Positions 48,548-57,312 of a stretch of 64,000 nucleotides of DNA are shown here, piece after piece. The position numbers and the translations under genes were made by a program. Source of the stretch: Betaproteobacteria bacterium (GTDB lineage: Bacteria; Pseudomonadota; Gammaproteobacteria; Burkholderiales; SG8-41); the NCBI GenBank assembly GCA_025363575.1, contig JANYDM010000063.1, positions 1 to 64,000 of the forward strand, read 5' to 3'. Numbering within the stretch: the first letter of the stretch is position 1; every line of letters starts with the position of its first letter. The notes under the pieces were generated by a model, which saw nothing but the letters and a program-made list of their open reading frames with translations, made no database searches and was not told the DNA's origin.

Positions 48548-49042
48548 TTAAACATACGCAATCAAGCGTCCGCACGCGATGATTGCTATCCACAAGATGA
48601 GCGACCCCGCGGCGTGCAGGCGCGAGCCCAGTGGCGCACGAACGCCACGCTCCCAGGTGGCGGCCGAGCGGAAGACGCCCAGGTGAAACGCCGCCGCATT
48701 GGTCAGTGCAAACATCAACAAGGTCAGCTTCAGTACGAAGGCGCGATTATCGACGAATTCACCGGCGTGCGCGGAAAACATCAGCAACCCGGTCGGCACG
48801 ATGACGAGCAGCGCCGCGCACGACCAGGGCAGCAAGTGGCGCGCAAGCTCTCGCACGGAGAGGCCGCGCGAAAAGCCGAGAACGCGCAGATCGAACATGA
48901 TCACCGACCCCACCAGAACAACGATGCCGCAGATATGCAGAATTTCGACGGCGGGATAAAGCCACAAATCGCCGCGCATGGCAGCGGCGGGTGCGCTCTG
49001 CTCGACTGCGCGCAGTATGCCGTCGCCGGGGGTCGGCGTCAT
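48548..49042 (-). CDS. Four-helix membrane protein, DUF6644-like
   Basis: A 164-residue hydrophobic protein with about four membrane segments. Features: WLYPAVEILHICGIVVLVGSV at the N-terminal segment, FDLRVLGFSR, and a His in the first segment that could bind heme. It is the second gene of a pair, its start sharing one base with the stop of the DUF6152-like secreted protein. Function is unknown; this pair recurs in proteobacteria. Confidence 0.65.
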   Translation of the reverse strand: MTPTPGDGILRAVEQSAPAAAMRGDLWLYPAVEILHICGIVVLVGSVIMFDLRVLGFSRGLSVRELARHLLPWSCAALLVIVPTGLLMFSAHAGEFVDNRAFVLKLTLLMFALTNAAAFHLGVFRSAATWERGVRAPLGSRLHAAGSLILWIAIIACGRLIAYV

Positions 49043-49389
49043 CAGCGCAATTCGGTGGTTTTGGCGTTCACCGTAATACGTTCGGCGCGCATTTCTTCCG
49101 GCTTGCCGCGGTTGGGATAGCCGACGACCGTGACAGTGGCGCCGGGCTTTAGATCGGCCGCAGCGAGACCGCGATATTCCATGCGCGAAGGCGGCGCCAG
49201 GACCACCAGCCAGGTCTTGCCTGGCGTTTCGAGTCTCACGTGGCCATGCGGATGCTCATAGCCGGACTCTTTGATGACGCCGGTCAGGTTGAGCGTCGTG
49301 GCGTTGTCGTACTCGCTCCAGCCGTGATGCGCGTAGGCAGCGCCCGTGACTGCGAATGAAAGAAGCAGCAGAATTGTCGATCGCTTCAT
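49042..49389 (-). CDS. Secreted DUF6152-family protein
   Basis: A 115-residue protein with a signal peptide (residues 1-20, ending AAYAHHGW). The mature start AHHGWSEYDN and the pattern LTGVIKESGYEHPHGHVRLE define the DUF6152 family, a small OB-like beta fold. His residues suggest possible metal contact. It is divergent from a Bug receptor gene across about 150 bases. Function is unknown. Confidence 0.75.
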   Translation of the reverse strand: MKRSTILLLLSFAVTGAAYAHHGWSEYDNATTLNLTGVIKESGYEHPHGHVRLETPGKTWLVVLAPPSRMEYRGLAAADLKPGATVTVVGYPNRGKPEEMRAERITVNAKTTELR

Positions 49390-49542
49390 GATGAGGCCTC
49401 ATATTGTGACAACTGCATACGGCCGTGCTGCGCATTTTAACATGCGGTGAATGCCGTGCTTGTTGCTGTGACATCCCGCCGCTACAATCCGCTTCGCCGC
49501 ATTGGCGCTGAGCATTTGCACTGATCAAACCCGCTCCGGACA

Positions 49543-50511
49543 ATGGCAAATACTTCAGACATGCGATGGTTTGCCGCGCTGTTTGCGTTGATCGCAAATG
49601 CAGCGATCGCGCAGTCGTTTCCCGATAAGCCGGTCACCATGATCGCGCCGTTCCCTGCGGGCGGCTCGGTCGACCTCGTCGCGCGCGCGGTTGCGCAGCA
49701 GATGAGCGAGATCTGGAAGCAGCCTGTCGTCGTCGCCAACCGGCCCGGCGCCGGCGGTAATATCGGCGCCGAAGCCGTCGCGCGCGCGGCACCGGACGGC
49801 TATACGCTGCTCATGGGCACCACCGCGCTCGCGAGCAGCCCTGCGCTGTATTCGAAGCTGGGCTACGATCTCATGCGCGATCTCGCGCCTGTTAGCCTGG
49901 TCGTAACGATGAGCAACGTTCTCGTCGTCCATCCTGCGCTGCCGGCGCGCTCGGTGCCAGAGTTACTGGCGCTGGCTAAAGCGCGCCCCGGCCTGCTGAA
50001 CTCTGCTTCAGCGGGCGTGGGCAGCTCAAACCATCTTGCGCTCGTGCTGTTCAACACCATAACCGGCGCCGGTATCGCCCACATCCCGTACAAAGGCGCG
50101 GCGCCGGCGGTGGCCGACGTGATGGGCGGCCATGTCGCGATGACTTTCGTGCCGATTGCCGCTGCCGTCGCGCCGGTAACGTCAGGCCGTTTACGCGCGC
50201 TCGGTGTAACCGGCACGGCGCGCTCACCGGCACTGCCCGGCGTGCCGACTATCCATGAGGCCGGCGTCACGGGTTACGCTGCGACATCCTGGAACGCGCT
50301 GCTCGCGCCAGGTGCGACGCCCCGCGACACCGTGGTCCGGGTCAATACCGTGGTAATGGAGAGCCTGCGCACGACGCGCGTCAAAGAAATTCTCGTCAGC
50401 GCGGGCGCCGACGCTGCCGGCGGCACGCCCGATCAGCTCGCGGGATTTCTGCGCGACGAAATGACGAAATGGGGCAAAGTTGTAAGAGACGCCGGCATCC
50501 AGCCGGAATAA
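49543..50511 (+). CDS. Bug/TctC-family periplasmic solute receptor
   Basis: A 322-residue receptor. Signal peptide through ANAAIAQS, then FPDKPVTMIAPFPAGGSVDLVAR and NRPGAGGNIGAEAVA. Unlike the first Bug gene of the window, it is not in a catabolic operon; arfB follows after 9 bases. An in-frame ATG at 49561 is an equally good start for the signal peptide. No permease genes are nearby; ligand unknown. Confidence 0.9.
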   Translation: MANTSDMRWFAALFALIANAAIAQSFPDKPVTMIAPFPAGGSVDLVARAVAQQMSEIWKQPVVVANRPGAGGNIGAEAVARAAPDGYTLLMGTTALASSPALYSKLGYDLMRDLAPVSLVVTMSNVLVVHPALPARSVPELLALAKARPGLLNSASAGVGSSNHLALVLFNTITGAGIAHIPYKGAAPAVADVMGGHVAMTFVPIAAAVAPVTSGRLRALGVTGTARSPALPGVPTIHEAGVTGYAATSWNALLAPGATPRDTVVRVNTVVMESLRTTRVKEILVSAGADAAGGTPDQLAGFLRDEMTKWGKVVRDAGIQPE

Positions 50512-50520
50512 ACTGCCCCC

Positions 50521-50946
50521 ATGCTCAAGATCACCTCCACGCTCAGCGTTGACGACGCCGACCTCACGGAGCAGTTCGTGCGCGCGTCAGGGCCCGGCGG
50601 ACAGAACGTCAACAAAGTCTCGACGGCCGTGCAACTGCGCTTTAACGTTTATGCATCGGCAGCGCTGCCGTGGGACGTGCGTGCGCGACTCGTCAAGATT
50701 GCGGGCAACCGGATGAACGCGGCGGGCGAGCTGATGATAACCGCCCAGCGTTTCCGCACGCAGGCGCAGAACCGCGCCGATGCGCGCGAACGCCTGGCCG
50801 AACTCATACGCGCGTCGCTGCATGCGCCAAAACCGCGCCGCAAGACGAAGCCCGGCGCGGGCGCCAAAAAGCGGCGCCTGGAATCCAAGCAAAGGATGGG
50901 CGCCTTGAAACGAGCACGTGCAAAAAACACGCAAGGTATGGAATAA
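50521..50946 (+). CDS. arfB: Alternative ribosome-rescue factor / peptidyl-tRNA hydrolase ArfB (YaeJ)
   Basis: A 141-residue release-factor-like protein. The catalytic GGQ is in SGPGGQNVNKVSTAVQLRF. The C-terminal tail is Lys/Arg-rich (KPRRKTKPGAGAKKRRLESK), which in ArfB enters the empty mRNA channel of stalled ribosomes. It frees peptides from non-stop complexes. Length is typical. Confidence 0.93.
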   Translation: MLKITSTLSVDDADLTEQFVRASGPGGQNVNKVSTAVQLRFNVYASAALPWDVRARLVKIAGNRMNAAGELMITAQRFRTQAQNRADARERLAELIRASLHAPKPRRKTKPGAGAKKRRLESKQRMGALKRARAKNTQGME

Positions 50947-51051
50947 TCGCGCCTGTCAGATGTTGGCTATCTTCAAGCCGGAGCTTCCCGCGCGCCGGTT
51001 CGACGGATCTGAAACGAGATGCGGGACGCATAATTAACGAGGGAGAAATGC

Positions 51052-51498
51052 ATGAAACTGGCAGTCTGCACCGCTGTGCTCGCGATGGTGATGTCCAACC
51101 TGGCCTCGGCCCAGGACGTCAAACCCGAAGACATCATCAAGTTCCGTCAAGGCGCCTACCGGGTCATCGGCTGGGAAATACGCCCCCTCGGATTGATGGT
51201 CAAAGGAGAGATGCCCTACAACAAAGACGTGTTTGCGCGCAATGCCGCCGTCATCGAGACCATGAGCCACGTCGTGCCCGAGGCGTTCGTCCCCGGCACC
51301 GACAAAGGCGAGACCCGTGCCAAGCCTGAGATCTGGAGCGATAACGCCAAGTTCAAGTCCGCGCTCGAGCGCTTTCAATCGGAAGCCGCCAAGATGAACG
51401 AAGTCGCCAAGACCGGCAACTTCGATGCGATCAAGGTGCAGTTCGGCTCGCTCGGCAAATCCTGCGGCAACTGCCACGACAGCTTCCGCATGAAATAG
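51052..51498 (+). CDS. Class II cytochrome c (cytochrome c')
   Basis: A 148-residue periplasmic cytochrome: signal peptide residues 1-20, a four-helix bundle and a C-terminal heme site CGNCHDSFRMK, the placement typical of cytochrome c'. A strong GAGGGAGA lies just upstream. Such proteins bind NO or shuttle electrons. It is convergent with a b-type cytochrome gene, the partner often found with it, though here the two are not in one operon. Confidence 0.9.
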   Translation: MKLAVCTAVLAMVMSNLASAQDVKPEDIIKFRQGAYRVIGWEIRPLGLMVKGEMPYNKDVFARNAAVIETMSHVVPEAFVPGTDKGETRAKPEIWSDNAKFKSALERFQSEAAKMNEVAKTGNFDAIKVQFGSLGKSCGNCHDSFRMK

Positions 51499-51521
51499 CC
51501 GGCGGCAGTTTCGCCAGCAGC

Positions 51522-51557
51522 ACGCCGCGCCGGCATATGGCGCGGCGTTTTTATTTT
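51522..51557 (+). terminator. Rho-independent terminator after cytochrome c'
   Basis: A 10-bp perfect stem ACGCCGCGCC/GGCGCGGCGT (51522-51531 with 51539-51548), 7-base loop, then TTTTTATTTT. It overlaps the 3' end of the convergent cytochrome b gene. Confidence 0.85.
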
Positions 51558-52246
51558 CGCACGATGAAAAACACAACGCACGCCGCGACGGCCACGACCG
51601 CAGCCGCAGTCCAGGTGCTCGCGTGACGTATGGCTTCAATCGATTCACCGGCTTGCCGCGTTTTATAACCGGTGAACATGGGCTTGATCAGATTGTCGCC
51701 TTTGTAAAACAAGTAAAAGAAAACTGCCGCTATATGCGCTGCGGCCAGCGCCAGCATCACGTAGAAGTTGTAATAGTGTACGGCCGTCAACAAATCACTC
51801 GTCTCCTTGGACACGAGTTTGTAGAGGGGCCCTTCCGTCACGATGTCGTCGTTCGCGAACAAGCCCGTGCCCGCTTGCAAAAGCAGGCAGGCGAGCAATA
51901 GCACGACATTCCAGCCGCCAAGCGGATTGTGGCCGAGATGCACGCCGGCACGCCGCTCGGGCAAGGTGCGCAGGTTGCGCAGGTAGGCAAACGCCGCGCC
52001 GGGGCCGCGCACAAATCCAGTAAAGCGCGCGCTGCTGCTGCCGATAAAGCCCCACATCAGGCGGAACAGGCAAAGCGTCAGGATCGCGTAACCCGACCAC
52101 ATGTGATATTGCATGACATTGCCGCCCTCCTTGCCGCTCCACCAGGAGAACAGGATCAGGGTCACCAGCGTCCAGTGAAAAATGCGCACCGGCAGGTCCC
52201 AGACTTCGACGCGCTGCACGGCGGCGGCACTCGGTATTTCGTTCAT
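51551..52246 (-). CDS. Cytochrome b561-type diheme membrane protein
   Basis: A 231-residue membrane protein with about five hydrophobic segments and the family start VEVWDLPVRIFHWTLV, whose His is a probable heme ligand; further His in YHMWSGYAIL, GHNPLGGWN and VHYYNFYVML. It transfers electrons across the inner membrane, probably from quinol to a periplasmic cytochrome c. The gene upstream on the same strand is a truncated relic, so this gene may have lost its original promoter. Confidence 0.88.
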   Translation of the reverse strand: MNEIPSAAAVQRVEVWDLPVRIFHWTLVTLILFSWWSGKEGGNVMQYHMWSGYAILTLCLFRLMWGFIGSSSARFTGFVRGPGAAFAYLRNLRTLPERRAGVHLGHNPLGGWNVVLLLACLLLQAGTGLFANDDIVTEGPLYKLVSKETSDLLTAVHYYNFYVMLALAAAHIAAVFFYLFYKGDNLIKPMFTGYKTRQAGESIEAIRHASTWTAAAVVAVAACVVFFIVRK

Positions 52247-52330
52247 AAGCTCTTCCCGGATCGTCGCGCCTTCGACCGCGCGGCCAGCAGCAGATTATAA
52301 GGTAAGCATTCTTCCTGTCGCGTACAGGCT

Positions 52331-52525
52331 TCAGCCCAAGTGATTTACCACTTCAAGCATAGCCGCCGCGTTAGTCACTCCGTTGAGTGTCACCGCCGCG
52401 AGCGAATTCTTCAGCATCACATAGTCGGTCTTTCCGTTACCGAGCAGCGGCAATTCCGAGACATGCTCGATGCGTCGGGCGACCGCAAGGTCCTGACTGT
52501 CTAGTGGTTTCGCATCAACTTTGCT
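52331..52525 (-). pseudogene. 3'-terminal relic of an AMP-binding acyl-CoA/acyl-ACP synthetase (Aas-like)
   Basis: A 65-codon reverse-strand open stretch with no start codon of its own ends at a TGA (52331-52333). It reads ...AVARRIEHVSELPLLGNGK, then TDYVMLKNSLA. LPLLGNGKTDY is the C-terminal catalytic Lys motif of the AMP-forming synthetase family; the Aas type has GKTDY. All upstream parts are missing: the frame closes at 52526-52528 where AT-richer sequence begins. It marks the left edge of the accessory segment. Confidence 0.75.
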
Positions 52526-52698
52526 TCAGCGCAGCAATTTAAAAAATATACTTGATCAATTGTCATCAGGTTTTGGACAGATGCTGGTGTGTTATCTGCA
52601 AATACCAGAATCGTCTTCGTCAATTAAAGCCTTTTTTGTTGGATGCTTTCCTGGCGTATAGTACAGTTCGTTATTCGATCATTACGTTGCACACAATT

Positions 52699-54216
52699 AT
52701 GACGAAACTGCGAGTGGTCCTGATAAAACCGAGCAAGTATGCCATTGACGGCTCGGTCGAGCGTTTTAAAAAGGGATTTTTACCTAACGCAACGCTCTAC
52801 CACATCGCAGCACTGACGCCCGCATGCATTGGCGACGCGCGGATTTCTGTTCACCTAGTTGACGAATACGTATGGCAGGATCTCGACTACCTGCGCTGGC
52901 TGGAAAAAGAGCCGGGAGAGATCACGCTCGTGGCACTGGTCGGCGTCCAGTCCCACCAATTTCATCGCGCGCTGGATATCGCGGCCTATGCGCATCATCA
53001 CGGCGTGAGCCATTGCGTGATAGGTGGACCGCACGTAATGACTTGCGACACCACCGCTCTTCAAGGACGAGGCGTAAGCTTTGCTTTAGCTGAAGCGGAA
53101 TTGATTTGGCGGCAAATTTTGGATGATGCTATTGCAGGGGAGTTGCAGCCGACCTATGGCAGCCATCAACGCTGGGCTGAGACGCTTCCAAACACCGTTA
53201 TCAATCCGCCAACCACGGACGAGCTTGCGCGATACACGGAACCGTTGCTGGGACTCTATCCGGTTCGTGGGTGTCCGTATAAGTGCAATTTCTGCTCCGT
53301 AATCAAGATTTCCGGTCGCCAAGTGCGCAGTCCCGATATTGAGAGCACGTTGGAAAGTTTGCGGCGCGCAAAGCACGGCGGGGTGGAAAAGATAATGTTT
53401 GTTTCCGACAACTTCAATAAATTTCCCGCCGTCAGGGATTTGCTACAGGCAATGATAGACGAGCAGCTGACTGTCCGTTTTTCTTGTCAGTGCGACACCC
53501 AGATCGCCAAAGACCCCGCTCTGGTAGCTCTCCTTGGTCGCGCGGGTTGTGGCGAAATGTTTGTAGGAGTCGAATCGTTTAACCGCAAGACATTGAAAAT
53601 GGCAGGCAAGCACCACAATCATCCAACGCAATATGCGGAGATTGTTAGCCTTTGTAACGAAGTCGGTATTCGCGCACACTTCTCAAGTATTCTCGGCTTT
53701 CCGGACGATAGTGAGGCCGAAATCCTGCATCATCTGGAAGTATTAAAAAGCCTGCATCCCCGCCAGGCGTCTTTTTTTATTTTGACTCCAATTCCCGGAA
53801 CCGAGCAGTACGACGAGTTCCGGAAAGCCGGGTTGATAACAGAGCGCAATCTGGATCGATTTGATTCAACTCGCCCAACTTGGTCACATCCTACATTGCC
53901 ACCTAAGCTCCTCGAAGAACTACTTTATAAGTGCTACATTAATTTTTACGGTTTTCTTCTTAAAAAACGAGGGCTGACTGATGAAGAACAACGTATGGCC
54001 GTTTACCACCGCTACACGGCCGCACAGCGAACCCATCCCATGTCAGGCGGAGTTACGAGGGTTTGGCTGGATAACGCCGCAGACTTTGCGGGCCTGCGGC
54101 GCGCAACGTTTGACATCGATCTCGTCCCACTACCCAACAGTCTTTCACTGTCTGGGAGAGAAGCCGCGCTCAATAACAGGATTAAGCTTCGGCGCGTAAC
54201 GTCCGCACTTGCGTAA
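52699..54216 (+). CDS. B12-binding-type radical SAM protein
   Basis: A 505-residue protein. Residues 1-150 resemble a cobalamin-binding Rossmann domain (LRVVLIKPSKY, LVALVGVQSHQFHRAL, HCVIGGPHVM). The radical SAM core follows, with cluster cysteines at 192, 196 and 199 in RGCPYKCNFCSV, then FVSDNFNKFP and GVESFNRKTLKM. The C-terminal 150 residues have no known domain. Such enzymes often methylate unreactive carbons or rearrange substrates. The ATG at 52699 is chosen (MTKLRVVLIKPS); a start 49 codons upstream adds a Cys-rich unlikely leader. The next genes are an ACP and a ketosynthase, so the substrate may be acyl or ACP-bound; unproven. Confidence 0.85.
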   Translation: MTKLRVVLIKPSKYAIDGSVERFKKGFLPNATLYHIAALTPACIGDARISVHLVDEYVWQDLDYLRWLEKEPGEITLVALVGVQSHQFHRALDIAAYAHHHGVSHCVIGGPHVMTCDTTALQGRGVSFALAEAELIWRQILDDAIAGELQPTYGSHQRWAETLPNTVINPPTTDELARYTEPLLGLYPVRGCPYKCNFCSVIKISGRQVRSPDIESTLESLRRAKHGGVEKIMFVSDNFNKFPAVRDLLQAMIDEQLTVRFSCQCDTQIAKDPALVALLGRAGCGEMFVGVESFNRKTLKMAGKHHNHPTQYAEIVSLCNEVGIRAHFSSILGFPDDSEAEILHHLEVLKSLHPRQASFFILTPIPGTEQYDEFRKAGLITERNLDRFDSTRPTWSHPTLPPKLLEELLYKCYINFYGFLLKKRGLTDEEQRMAVYHRYTAAQRTHPMSGGVTRVWLDNAADFAGLRRATFDIDLVPLPNSLSLSGREAALNNRIKLRRVTSALA

Positions 54217-54309
54217 GGCTATCCGCATCTCATTCGCCTCCCGAATCAATTAGGCTATCTTACGGCTACATTGTAGATAGTTACCTCAGTGGCTCTGGAC
54301 CAAAGAAAT

Positions 54310-54564
54310 ATGGAAAACGACGTACAACTGCGCGTGCTGCGAATCATCGCCGAGATTCTGGAAAAAAATGAACAGGAAATTTCACTTGATGCCTCTCTGG
54401 ATAAGGATCTAAATCTTGACTCGCTTAAGCAAATGACACTTTTCATACTTCTCGAAGACGAGTTTAATCGAACAATGCCACCGGACGATTTAATAGAGAT
54501 CGCCAGCGTCAAAGACATTATCGATTTCATAAATAGGAAACTGAAAGAACCTGCCCCGACATGA
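54310..54564 (+). CDS. Acyl carrier protein
   Basis: An 84-residue acidic four-helix carrier protein. The phosphopantetheine Ser is S38 in LNLDSLKQM (variant of the usual DSL motif). The ATG at 54310 is preferred over an in-frame GTG at 54289. Its stop overlaps the ketosynthase start by 4 bases, so the two are made together. It is not the general fatty-acid ACP, which would sit with fabD/fabG/fabF. It probably carries a specialised acyl chain for this locus. Confidence 0.85.
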   Translation: MENDVQLRVLRIIAEILEKNEQEISLDASLDKDLNLDSLKQMTLFILLEDEFNRTMPPDDLIEIASVKDIIDFINRKLKEPAPT

Positions 54565-55925
54565 GGCGTCGCGTCGTAATAACTGGCGCCGGGATTGTCA
54601 GTACTAATGGTATCGGCGTAGAAAAGTTTTGGCGTAACTGTCTCGATGCCAAAACAACGGTTGCACCAATCCCCGCACGTTGGAGTTCCTACGCTGCGCC
54701 GCGCTCGCGGATCTGGTCACCGCTTCCAGATTTCAATTCTGAATCGATGGGCATCGGGCGAGCCGAACAATTGCAGCTCGATCAAGTTACTGTACTTGCG
54801 CTGGTGGCAACTCGCGAGGCGCTGGAAAATGCCGGATTTGTGCCTGTGTCAGTAAATGGAAGCTCGCGAGTATTCAAATTGCCTGGCACGGATGACTCCC
54901 GGACGGGTGTATTTCTAGGGACAGGTTTAGGTGGAGCGAACACCTTTCTTCAGAACCATACCTATCATCTGCTTCATGGACCGCGGGCCGATCTATTGGA
55001 CTACGCTGAAAAACACGCCCCCGCGGGCGATCGCGAAAAATTACAAAATATTCTTTCACTGACTAACCACGGTCCCCGATTTAATCCATTCGAAGTTTCC
55101 ATGGTAATGCCGAATGCAAGCGCCGCGGCAATCGCAATTAGGTATTCGATCACCGGTCCTAATACGACGTATTGTGTCGCGTGCGCGTCAGGCACGATCG
55201 CTATTGGTAACGCCTATCGCGCAGTGCGAGAGGGTACCGTTGACGTTGCTATTAGTGGCGGATGCGAGTACTTCGGCGATGAGCATGGCCACATCTTTCA
55301 CAGTTTCGACGTGACAGGCGCCCTGCTAAGGGAGTGCGCCGATCCGACAACTGCCAATCGCCCTTTCGACGAAAAACGTTCGGGATTCCTGTTCGCGCAG
55401 GGTGGGGCCGCAATTCTCGTTCTGGAGGAACTGGAACATGCGAAGCGCCGGCGCGCAAACATCGTCGCTGAAGTCGGTGGATATTCTGAATCTTTCGACG
55501 CCTACTCGATGATGCGGCTCGCCCCGGGCGGGCAACAGATTGAAAACATGCTAAATATGGCGCTTGCCGATGCAAGTGTACATGCGCATGAAGTGGATTA
55601 CATCAACGCCCACGGTACAGGAACTGTCAATAACGATGAAACTGAAGCCGACGTAATTCAGCGCGTATTCGGCAAGTCAGTTCGGGTTAATTCCACTAAG
55701 TCTCTGGTCGGCCATGCAATTGGCGCGAGTGGGGCAATCGAAATACTTGTCACAGCGCTCTCGCTACGTGATCAGACAACGCATATCTGCAAAAATCTGG
55801 ACAACCCGTTACGTGACCTCAACTTTGTGCGATCGAGCGGCCCAATGCATTTGCGGGTCGGCCTTTCGCAGTCGTTTGCTTTCGGTGGACACAATGCAGC
55901 TGTAGTCTTAAGTCAATCGGCCTAA
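54561..55925 (+). CDS. Beta-ketoacyl-ACP synthase (FabF/KAS II type)
   Basis: A 454-residue thiolase-fold condensing enzyme. The catalytic triad is complete: Cys208 in TYCVACASGT, His351 in NAHGTGT and His385 in GHAIGASGA; Lys380 (NSTKSLVGH) is also kept. It is about 40 residues longer than FabF, mainly from an insertion-rich region at residues 40-115 (substrate/dimer side). It condenses malonyl-ACP with an acyl chain, probably on the ACP encoded just before it. No chain-length-factor, KR or dehydratase gene is present, so partners must come from elsewhere. Confidence 0.9.
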   Translation: MRRRVVITGAGIVSTNGIGVEKFWRNCLDAKTTVAPIPARWSSYAAPRSRIWSPLPDFNSESMGIGRAEQLQLDQVTVLALVATREALENAGFVPVSVNGSSRVFKLPGTDDSRTGVFLGTGLGGANTFLQNHTYHLLHGPRADLLDYAEKHAPAGDREKLQNILSLTNHGPRFNPFEVSMVMPNASAAAIAIRYSITGPNTTYCVACASGTIAIGNAYRAVREGTVDVAISGGCEYFGDEHGHIFHSFDVTGALLRECADPTTANRPFDEKRSGFLFAQGGAAILVLEELEHAKRRRANIVAEVGGYSESFDAYSMMRLAPGGQQIENMLNMALADASVHAHEVDYINAHGTGTVNNDETEADVIQRVFGKSVRVNSTKSLVGHAIGASGAIEILVTALSLRDQTTHICKNLDNPLRDLNFVRSSGPMHLRVGLSQSFAFGGHNAAVVLSQSA

Positions 55926-56171
55926 AATTAGCCATTGCATCAAGCGGCTACTGCCTACAACAGTAATGGTCCCGCCACCGAATTGAGTTGGCAATGTCAT
56001 CGCCATAGGCGTGGGGCTATATCCCTCCGCAGTTTTGACAAAGGCTGCCCCCCAGCGTAGCCTGATTGTCCCTAAAAACAGATAGATACACTATTTGGCG
56101 CATAGGCGCCGATGAATTAGCGCCATAAGGTAGTTTGTTGGCGCGCCGAATGTAGTTATTGGGAGGATGTG
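55926..56171. other. Intergenic region upstream of rpfG with repeated GGCGC motifs
   Basis: About 245 bases with no gene. Between 56094 and 56155 there are several GGCGC/GCGCC half-sites, partly palindromic (TTGGCGCATAGGCGCC, TTAGCGCCATAA, GGCGCGCC). They could be an operator near the rpfGC promoter. No certain -35/-10 pair was found. Confidence 0.35.
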
Positions 56172-57299
56172 ATGAAGACTTTGCCGCGGCCTATCTCACT
56201 CGTGCGTTCCATTACCGGCCAAACTGCCAGACAGAACACAGTCATGATCGTAGACGACCAGTCAACGGGGCGCGTGATTCTTGCCGAGATAGTACGCAAT
56301 ATTGACAGATTCGTTGACGCTGTCACTTTTGAAGACCCCGAGGCTGCGCTCGATTACGCACGCACGCACACAGTCGACATGGTAATCACGGACTACCAGA
56401 TGCCAAAAATGAACGGCGTTGGTCTGGTCCGGGAGTTGCGTAAGGTGTTCCGCGACGATTCCGTACCAATAGTGGTCATTACTGTCGACAAGTTGCCTGA
56501 AGTGCGATATCAGGCGCTCAATAGTGGCGCTATCGATTTCCTGACTCGCCCGATCGACCGAATTGAATACGGGCAGCGTTTCAAAAATCTACTGGCTTTG
56601 CGGCGCCACGAGATTGAGAACGCAAACCGGCGCAAATGGCTTGAGGAAAAAGTCCAAGCTGCAACTCAGGAACTTCGACGACGCGAAGTAGACACATTAT
56701 TCCGCTTGTCACGAGCGGCCGAATCGCGCGACCAAACCACTGGGCTACACCTTCCCCGGATGGCCAAATATTCCGCGCTGATCGCCAAAGGTTATGGCCT
56801 TTCCGTGCCCCAGCAGGAAGCTATCGAGTTGGCTGCGCCCATGCATGACCTGGGAAAAATAGGAATTCCCGATCGAATTTTGCAATCTGGAGGCAAATTG
56901 TCTTCCGAAGAGATGGCCGTCATGAGAACACATACTTCGATCGGGTATGACCTTTTGAAAGACAGTAGTTCGGAATATCTGCAAATGGGCGCGGTGATCG
57001 CGCTCGGCCATCATGAAAAATATGACGGGGGCGGTTATCCCAATGGCCTCAGAGGAGAGGCCATCCCACTGGAATCGCGCATAGTCGCAGTTGGCGATGT
57101 CTTTGACGCGCTTACCTCAATACGCCCCTATAAAAGTGCCTGGAAGCCCGATCAGGCCTTTGCATGGATGAGCGAACAAGCTGGCCGCCATTTCGACCCT
57201 GAACTCGTTGATGTGTTGATACGCTCGCGAGAGGAGGTTCTTGTCATCGCCGCCCAGTTTTCGGATCAAGCGCCCTCGTCGAATATATTGACTTCATGA
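56172..57299 (+). CDS. rpfG: RpfG-type response regulator: REC plus HD-GYP c-di-GMP phosphodiesterase
   Basis: A 375-residue two-domain regulator. The receiver domain (residues 24-135) has the acidic pair in MIVDDQ and the phospho-acceptor Asp74 in VITDYQMPKMNG. The HD-GYP domain (about residues 170-365) has HD at 225-226 in MHDLGKIGIPD and GYP at 288-290 in HHEKYDGGGYPNGLRG, so the active site looks intact. When phosphorylated it is expected to hydrolyse c-di-GMP. GGGAGG lies 5 bases before the ATG at 56172. It is followed 13 bases later by an RpfC-type kinase, as in the rpfGHC operon of Xanthomonas (rpfH absent). Confidence 0.93.
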   Translation: MKTLPRPISLVRSITGQTARQNTVMIVDDQSTGRVILAEIVRNIDRFVDAVTFEDPEAALDYARTHTVDMVITDYQMPKMNGVGLVRELRKVFRDDSVPIVVITVDKLPEVRYQALNSGAIDFLTRPIDRIEYGQRFKNLLALRRHEIENANRRKWLEEKVQAATQELRRREVDTLFRLSRAAESRDQTTGLHLPRMAKYSALIAKGYGLSVPQQEAIELAAPMHDLGKIGIPDRILQSGGKLSSEEMAVMRTHTSIGYDLLKDSSSEYLQMGAVIALGHHEKYDGGGYPNGLRGEAIPLESRIVAVGDVFDALTSIRPYKSAWKPDQAFAWMSEQAGRHFDPELVDVLIRSREEVLVIAAQFSDQAPSSNILTS

Positions 57300-57312
57300 G
57301 GATAATAAGCCT

